Source: Cryptomeria japonica (lineage: Eukaryota > Streptophyta > Pinopsida > Cupressales > Cupressaceae). From it: a DNA stretch of 64,000 bases. A program made the position numbers and the translations under genes. Shown here one piece after another: positions 57,897-64,000 of this stretch. The stretch covers positions 184,673,770-184,737,769 of the forward strand of contig NC_081406.1 of the NCBI RefSeq assembly GCF_030272615.1, written 5' to 3'. How positions within the stretch are numbered: position 1 is the stretch's first letter; each line of letters begins with the position of its first letter. The notes under the pieces were generated by a model. That model did no database searches. It was not told where the DNA came from and was given only the letters and a program-made list of their open reading frames with translations.

Positions 57897-60741
57897 TTAT
57901 TTAAGAGTATCCAGTATTTCTTCATGATCAGTAGTAGTCATTGTCCATAGCTCTTTGGTCTTTGGTTTTGCTTGATGCTTCAACAACTTGACATTTGTAG
58001 CTATAATGAGGTGTGAATACATTATAATGGTTTTGTGTCTCCCATAGTCTTCAAATGCAGGTATTCCATTCTTTCTAATCATGTATGTTTGCAACCAAGT
58101 TCCCACAACAACAACTGAACCTATAGGATATGTGAACCCATCATCATCTATCACTGGTTGTGTTAGCTTTTGTTTTCTTTGTACACATCATGCCAGCCAA
58201 TATTTTGATCTCTCTTCATTCCCTTGCAGTGCAACAACTGCAGAAACATGTCCTGGTTGTACAAGATCTGATAGACAATCATACTCAAGTGAACTTTCCA
58301 TGTCATCATTTGACAAGGATATTGTTTGAGATAAAGGAGTTAGATAGTGGGGAACCCATGTATCAACCCACTCACTTGACTCACACTAATCCCAATCACA
58401 CTGAACACAACTCTGACAAAAACAAGCCAATGCTCATGTCCAAATGGTCCATGTACTTGCATATGAGCTGAGAAATGAATGCATCTTTGAAGAATATTTA
58501 ATTGTTTGACAATCCAATCTATCTCCCATTGTTCCCTCCTCAACCAACTAAAAGAATCTACTCACTGCTAAATCAAGAGTACCTCCATGTGACAATGCTG
58601 AACTAAACCAATCAATAATAGAATGTGCATTAGAAAAATTTGCACATGAAATCCTCAATTGCTCCTTAACTAGAGCTCTCTTCAAACATGCACCTGCTCC
58701 ATCATGCTCTCCCTTCCCATGACCCACCTCAAAAAAACACCAAATATGAAGTATATGCCTCTCCACATGCATTCTACTCAACCAATAAAACATACGGGCA
58801 TTCTTGAATTGACCTGTATAGTTATCTGACCATATTATATGTCGGTCAATTGCAATATCTTTCTCATGCAAGAACTCAAAAAAATTCTCAAAAGAATGTT
58901 GCACATACTCGGAGGAGTGTGATCTATCATCACTCATATAAAAATGATACTCCCTGATTATCTTCTTGTCCTCTTCTGTACTATCACGAGCATGTCTATA
59001 TGTAATGTGAACAAAAATAGCAATCTGGACTGAATTGTAGTACTGAGACTGTACCTCATTCTGTGGTTGAAATGTATAGTTCTCTACAAAATCAACCACC
59101 AATACAATAGTGCCAATCGGGAAAGAGATCTTACACATCCTGAACTATTGATCCAACCACTAAGACCTATGGGTGTGCCTTGCATACTTGTAGAAAATAA
59201 TTTCCTTAAAATCCAAAATTAAATCAGTAATACTCACTTCTCTTGAGACTAATTCGCATCTAAAACCTTTACCTCCACTCTTCAAAGTATATTTCATTGT
59301 CTCGTATCTTTTTTCTCAACATAATTATTTCCAAACTCATGTTCGCTGCCCTCATGAAAACATGAAACAAACTTTGACAACCCACCGCATTCTAAGCACT
59401 TCTCATTCAAACAATCATTTCTATAGAAATAGCAGCCATCATCTCTAGGGCATAAAAATAGATCTTGCAAGTCTCTTGATGATCTCGGAAATAGCATTGC
59501 ACCACACTCTTGCAACATCTCATTAGTATGCATTGTAGAATGAATATGCCATAAAAGTTCATGGTACATTGAAAAGTCCTCATGGTACTTGCAACAACAG
59601 GTATTGCAAATCTTAAGAGGAACACAATAAAATGGTTTCAAAGATTCAAAGGCCCTTTGTGATGTTTGCAAAGTTGGATGTAATTCACAAAAAAATTTGT
59701 AAAACATTGTTTGGCTTGATTCCAAGAAATGTTTGGGATGTGATGTGTGGTCTCAATTGCCGATTCTTAATTTCAAAATGTCCTTTACATTGGGTGACAC
59801 TCTAGAATTAGGTGCCAAAATTGTTGAATCTCTTCCTTCACATTGTCAGTCAACTTTCTATCAACACGTGGAAGCCTCCCACCAAATGCCCATGTATCTT
59901 GTTGAAGTGGATCATCAAGTCTTTGTCTTCGTGCAAGTGCTCTATCCAAAGTTTTACAGTTTATGTTAAAATCAACAGAAGTTTGTCTCATTTGACGATC
60001 CTTCCTCAATTGATGGCTTACTAAGGAGGTTGTAATAACTCTTCGAGCGACTCTCTTATCTCTTTCTTTGGTATTCTTTCCAATAGAATTGAGAGCATCA
60101 AATAGATTTTTTGCAATAATAGAATTTCTCTCCATCTTCTTGTTCATATGAATCTTCAATTTGTTTAGCAATAGTCTCATATTTATCATCTTTAGCAATT
60201 GAACAAAGAGTTGGCATTGCTCGGTCAATGTCTTATTGCTAAAATTTTGGTTGAAAAGTTGTGTAGCCCACAACCGAATGGTTCTTGTTGACCTCTTTCC
60301 TTCAAGATTCGCAATAATGTTCTCATCGATTTCAAATAACAATTTTGGGGTTCTTGAAGCTCTTGGATTTGGAATTTGTCTTTCATCCATTAGAGGGTTT
60401 TCATTTCTAAAGTAATTAGGTGTTACATATGGTTCACTTGGTTGAGCAATACCACCTTCAACATTAAAGTTTTCCACATTTTCACCTCCTATGTCAAAAT
60501 TTTCTACATGTTGAGCATTTTCATTATCACTTTCAACATTTTCAAAATTTTCAATATTTTCACCTTCAAAATCTACATTTTCAAATTCAATTTCCTCTTC
60601 AGTTGAAGTAACATTAGCAATATTTAACATACCCTATCTTCTCCTCCTATGACATTCTCTATCTCTTTCTCTATACACTTCAATTTGGTCATTTGAAAGT
60701 TTTCTTTTGTGTTTAGACTTCCCATGACTACTACTCCCCAT
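57897..60741 (-). pseudogene. Q transposase-like gene (decayed)
   Basis: A minus-strand coding region of about 900 codons. I place the start at ATG 60739-60741 (MGSSSHGKSKHKRKLS), upstream of a TAG, giving a basic N-terminus. Then come an acidic Asn/Glu-rich segment, a domain with KRSTRTIRLWATQLFNQNF, a Cys/His-rich part (59294-59725: CNTCCCKYHEDF, CLECGG) and the core at 58548-59138. The core has DFVENY, SDDRSH, WSDNYTGQFKN and HGKGEHDGAGACLKR. This pattern of spaced Asp residues resembles a family of eukaryotic transposon proteins with DFxENY...SDG..QYKN...HGK...DG signatures. I cannot name the superfamily. A C-terminal piece (57897-58154) may be a separate small domain. At least two frameshifts and four stops break it. 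Confidence 0.65.
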
Positions 60742-60924
60742 TTCCCTCCACACATGCTCCTTTGTGATTGACAATGTAAGTTTTCACTTTAAGAATCTCC
60801 CAAAAGCACAAATTTCTCTGTAGCTATCTAAAAACCCATGATCCTCGACAGAAAATAGAATATGCAAACTATGGGCCGTTGGAATCTACAGAATGGCCCA
60901 CAAACCCTTTTTTCTCAGTTTTTT

Positions 60925-61080
60925 GTACAAAAATCGGATATCGGATAAAATCCGATATTGGATTTTAATACCAAAATTTGTGGTCCCCAAAAAAATTCTC
61001 GTTGCCACCATTTATTTAGTAATCTACCACATTATAGAAATCCAATATCCGATTAAATCAGATATCGGATTTTATTAGTC
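60925..61080. repeat. Right subterminal palindromic repeats of Q
   Basis: AATCGGATATCGGAT, ATCCGATATTGGATT, AATCCAATATCCGATT and AATCAGATATCGGATT occur within 160 bp. They are the same word family as at the left end of Q. Confidence 0.75.
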
Positions 61081-61087
61081 ATATTTT

Positions 61088-61860
61088 AGAGAGAGAGAGA
61101 AGGAGAGGGAGAGAGGGAGAAAGAGAGAGAGGAGGAAAGGGAGAGGGAGAGAGAGAGTTAGAGAGAGAGAGAGAGGGAAAGAGGAAGGGGAGATAGAGTG
61201 AGCAAGAGAGAGAGAGAGAGAGGGGGGGAGAGAATGAGGTGGAGAGGGAGAGAGAGAGAGAGAGGTGGAGAGGGAGAGAGAGAGAGGGAGAGAGGTGGAG
61301 AGAGAGAGAGAGAGGGAGAGAGAGAGAGAAGGAGAGGGAGAGAGAGACAAAGAAAGAAGGAGAGGGAGAGAGAGAGAGACAGAGAGACAGAGAGATAGAG
61401 AAAGAGAGAAGGAGAGGGAGAGAGAAGGAGAGGGAGAGAGAGAGGGAGAGGGAGAGAGAGAGAGAGAGAAGGAGAGGGAGAGGGAGAGAGAGAGGGAGAG
61501 AGAGAGAGAGAGATGGAGAGGGAGAGAGAGAGAGGGAGAGAGGTGGAGAGAGAGAGAGAGAGGGAGAGGGAGAGAGAGAGGGAGAAAGAGAGAGAGAGAG
61601 AAGGAGGGAGAGAGAGAGAGGGAGAGAGGTGGAGAGGGAGAGAGAGAGAAAGATAGAAGGAGAGGGAGAGAGAGAGAGAGAGAGAGAGCGAAGAGAGTGA
61701 GATAGAGAAAGAGAGAAGGAGAGGGAGAGAGATAGAGAGAGAGAGAGAAGGAAGGAGAGTGAGAGAGAGAAAGAGAGAAGGAGAGGGAGAGCAGGAGAGA
61801 GAGAGGGAGAGAGAGAGAGGAGAGGGAGAGAGTGAAAGAGAGAGAGAGAGAGAGAGAGAG
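61088..61860 (+). repeat. GA-only tract, about 770 bp
   Basis: Nearly pure purine on the plus strand, built of GA, GGA and GAGAGG units with only a few pyrimidines. Long ORFs across it (Ser/Leu-rich on the minus strand, Arg/Glu-rich on the plus strand) are side effects of the low complexity. Confidence 0.95.
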
Positions 61861-64000
61861 GACCCCTTATGACCCCTATGGACACCCTATGACCCATAAC
61901 GACACCAGAGGACCTCTTAAGACACCAAATCATGTCTTTAGGGGTCATTTTGTGTCCTACGACCCCATAAGACACAATATGACCCCTAACGACATGATTT
62001 GGTGTCTTAAGGGGTCCTATGGTGTCGTTAAGGGTCATATGGTGTCCATAGGGGTCATATGGTGTCTTGGGACACCATAGGACCCCATAGGACACAATAT
62101 AACCGCTTAGGACATAATATGACCCAAAAAAACCCAATATGGTGTCATTAGTGGTCATATGGTGTCCTAAGAGGTCATAAGGGTTCATGGGACACCATAT
62201 GACCCCTATAGACACCATATGACCCCTAACGACACCATAGGACCCCTTAAGACACTAAATCATGTCGTTAGGGGTCTTATTGTGTCCTACGGGGTCGTAG
62301 GACACAATAAGACCCCTAATGACATGATTTAGTGTTGTAGGACACAATAAGACCCCTAACGACATGATTTAGTGTCTTAAGGGGTCCTATGGTGTCGTTA
62401 GGGGTCGTATGGTGTCCATAGGGGTCATATGGTGTCTTGGGACACCATAGGACCCCTTAGGACACAATATGACCCCTTAGGACACAATATGACCCAAAGC
62501 GACCCAATATGGTGTCATTAGGGGTCATATGGTGTCCTAAGAGGTTGTAAGTGTTCATGGGACACCATATGACCCCTTAAGACACCTTATTACCCCTAAC
62601 GACACCATAGGACCCCTTAAGACACCAAATCATGTCGTTAGGGGTCATATTGTGTCTTACAACCTTGTAAGACACAACCTGACCCCTCACAACATGATTT
62701 AGTGTCTTAAGGGGTCCTATGGTGTCGTTAGGGGTAATACAGTGTCCATAGGGGTCATATGGTACCTTGGGACACCATAGGACCCCTTATGACACAATAT
62801 GACCCATTTTTCCTATAATATGACCCAAAGCAACCCAATATGGTATCATTAGGGGTCATATGGTGTCCTAAGAGGTCATAAGGGTTCATGGGACACCATA
62901 TGACCCCTATGGACACCATACGACCCCTAATGACATTATAGGACCCCTTAAGACACTAAATCATGTCATTAGGGGTCATATCATGTCCTACAACCCCGTA
63001 AGACACAATATGACCCCTAACGACATGATTTGGTATCTTAAGGGGTCCTATGGTGTCGTTAGGGGTCATACACTATCCATAGGGGTCATATGGTGTCTTG
63101 GGACACCATAGGACCCCTTATGACACAATATGACCACTTTTCCCTACAATATGACCCAAAGCGACCCAATATGGTGTCATTAGGGTTCATATGGTATCCT
63201 AAGAGGTCATAAGGGTTCATGGGAAACCATATGACTCCTATGGACACCATACGACCCCTAACGACACCATAGGGCCCCTTAAGACACTAAATCATCTCGT
63301 TAGGGGTCATATTGTGTCCTACGACCCCATAAGATACAATATGACCCCTAACGACATGATTTGGTGTCTTAAGGGGTCCTATGGTGTCATTAGGGGTCAT
63401 ACAGTGTCCATAGGGGTGTTATGGTGTCTTGGGACACCATAGGACCCCTTAGGACACAATATGACCCTTTTTCCCTACAATATGTCCCAAAGTGACCCAA
63501 TATGGTGTCATTAGGGGTCATATGGTGTCCTAAGAGGTCATAAGGGTTCATGGGACACCATATGACCCCTATGGACACCATACGACCCCTAACGACACCA
63601 TAGGACCCCTTAAGACACTAAATCATGTCATTAGGGGTCATATTGTGTCCTATGACCCCGTAAGACACAATATGACGGACATAATATGACCCCTAATGAC
63701 ATGATTTGGTGTTTTAAGGGGTCCTATGGTGTCCATAGGGGTCATATGGTGTCCATAGGGGTCATATGGTGTCCTGGGACACCATAGGACCCATTATGAC
63801 ACAATATGACCCCTTAGGACACAATATGACACAAAGCGACCCAATATGGTGTCATTAGGGATCATATGGTATCCTAAGAGGTCATAAGTGTTCATGGGAC
63901 ACCATATGACCCCTTAAGACACCATATGACCCCTAACAACATGCTTTGGTGTGTTAAGGGGTCCTATGGTGTCCCAAGACACCATATGACCTCTAACGAC
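61861..64000. repeat. Satellite of about 331 bp units, continuing past the window end
   Basis: The anchor GGTGTCTTGGGACACC (or a close variant) lies at 62061, 62431, 62761, 63092, 63423 and 63768: spacings of 370, 330, 331, 331 and 345 bp. Each unit is made of short words such as GACACCATATGACCCCT and their complements (AGGGGTCATATGGTGTC), so it is full of inverted repeats. A perfect stem of ATGGTGTC with loop TTGG is at 62059-62078. No coding function. Confidence 0.92.

Larger units (their letters stand above)
51301..61087. mobile_element. Q: candidate DNA transposon of about 9.7 kb with two convergent genes
   Basis: This block shares nothing with the LTR elements. It holds a spliced plus-strand gene (52094-54013), a tandem array (54505-56120) and a minus-strand gene with a transposase-like signature (57897-60741). 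Clusters of GATATC-centred palindromic words occur near both ends only (51437-51895 and 60925-61080). I could not find terminal inverted repeats or target duplications with confidence. A weak match exists between GTGGTGATGTGAAAAA at about 51322 and the complement of 60973-61003 (GTGGCAACGAGAATTTT). The edges given are therefore approximate, and the single-transposon reading is an inference. Confidence 0.5.

Noticed and set aside
51316-61003. Terminal inverted repeats for Q from GTGGTGATGTGA-like and GTGGCAACGAGA-like sequences
   Set aside because: Only about 12 of 17 bases match, partly in A/T runs, and no target duplication is found beside them, so not reported as a feature.
61079-62218. 379-aa Ser/Leu-rich ORF on the minus strand, and several Arg/Glu-rich ORFs on the plus strand
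   Set aside because: They are translations of the GA tract and the satellite; a stop-free low-complexity repeat is open in several frames.
61861-64000. Regular repeats that could suggest a CRISPR array
   Set aside because: No constant repeats with unique spacers; the whole 331-bp unit recurs, with inverted words, in a plant nuclear context.
1-64000. Host protein-coding genes, tRNA and rRNA genes
   Set aside because: None seen by reading; all longer ORFs fall in transposable elements or repeats. A tRNA scan could not be run.

Overview
This is nuclear DNA from a large, repeat-rich plant genome. I see no host gene, tRNA or rRNA gene. The Ty1/copia elements with initiator-Met-tRNA primer sites, the nested insertions, the very long LTRs and the CHG-type C-to-T decay fit a gymnosperm-like genome, but the species cannot be read from the sequence. 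Letters A-Q are names I gave to the elements.

Positions 1-34,111 are a nest of LTR retrotransposons, ordered by target-site duplications (TSDs). The oldest layer is element K (minus strand), with a partial 3' LTR at 1-554 and an ORF of unknown function split between 971-2266 and 16337-18130. It is split by E1 (2272-16331, TSD ATATT), a gag-only non-autonomous copia-type element with LTRs of about 2.1 kb. A (4013-10697, TSD TACTT) sits in the 5' LTR of E1. An LTR of E type (G, minus strand, 18518-18923 plus 33766-34111) is split by C (18924-33760, minus strand, TSD TGGGA). C carries B (19445-26160, TSD ATATT) in its 3' LTR and a solo LTR, D (29456-30859, TSD ATCAT), in its integrase. A, B and C are full-length but inactive copia elements in the order gag-PR-INT-RT-RNaseH.

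Positions 34,112-43,782 are a second copy of the E-F-G block. It ends with 84 bp of the C LTR at the same insertion site, so the block was copied after C inserted and before A inserted. Next come a truncated minus-strand gag-type element H (43783-48820), the 5' end of another copia element J (48821 to about 50330) and an LTR fragment (to about 51300).

Positions 51,301-61,087 differ from everything else and are the most interesting part. Two genes converge here: a spliced plus-strand gene with five phase-0 introns, and a minus-strand gene with a DDE-transposase-like signature. Both are decayed. They flank a tandem array of about 360 bp units, and the whole unit is bordered on both sides by GATATC-centred palindromic repeats. 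I read it as an old DNA transposon (Q) of about 9.7 kb. The window ends with a 770-bp GA-only tract and a satellite of about 331 bp units built from short words in both orientations, which runs past the window edge.
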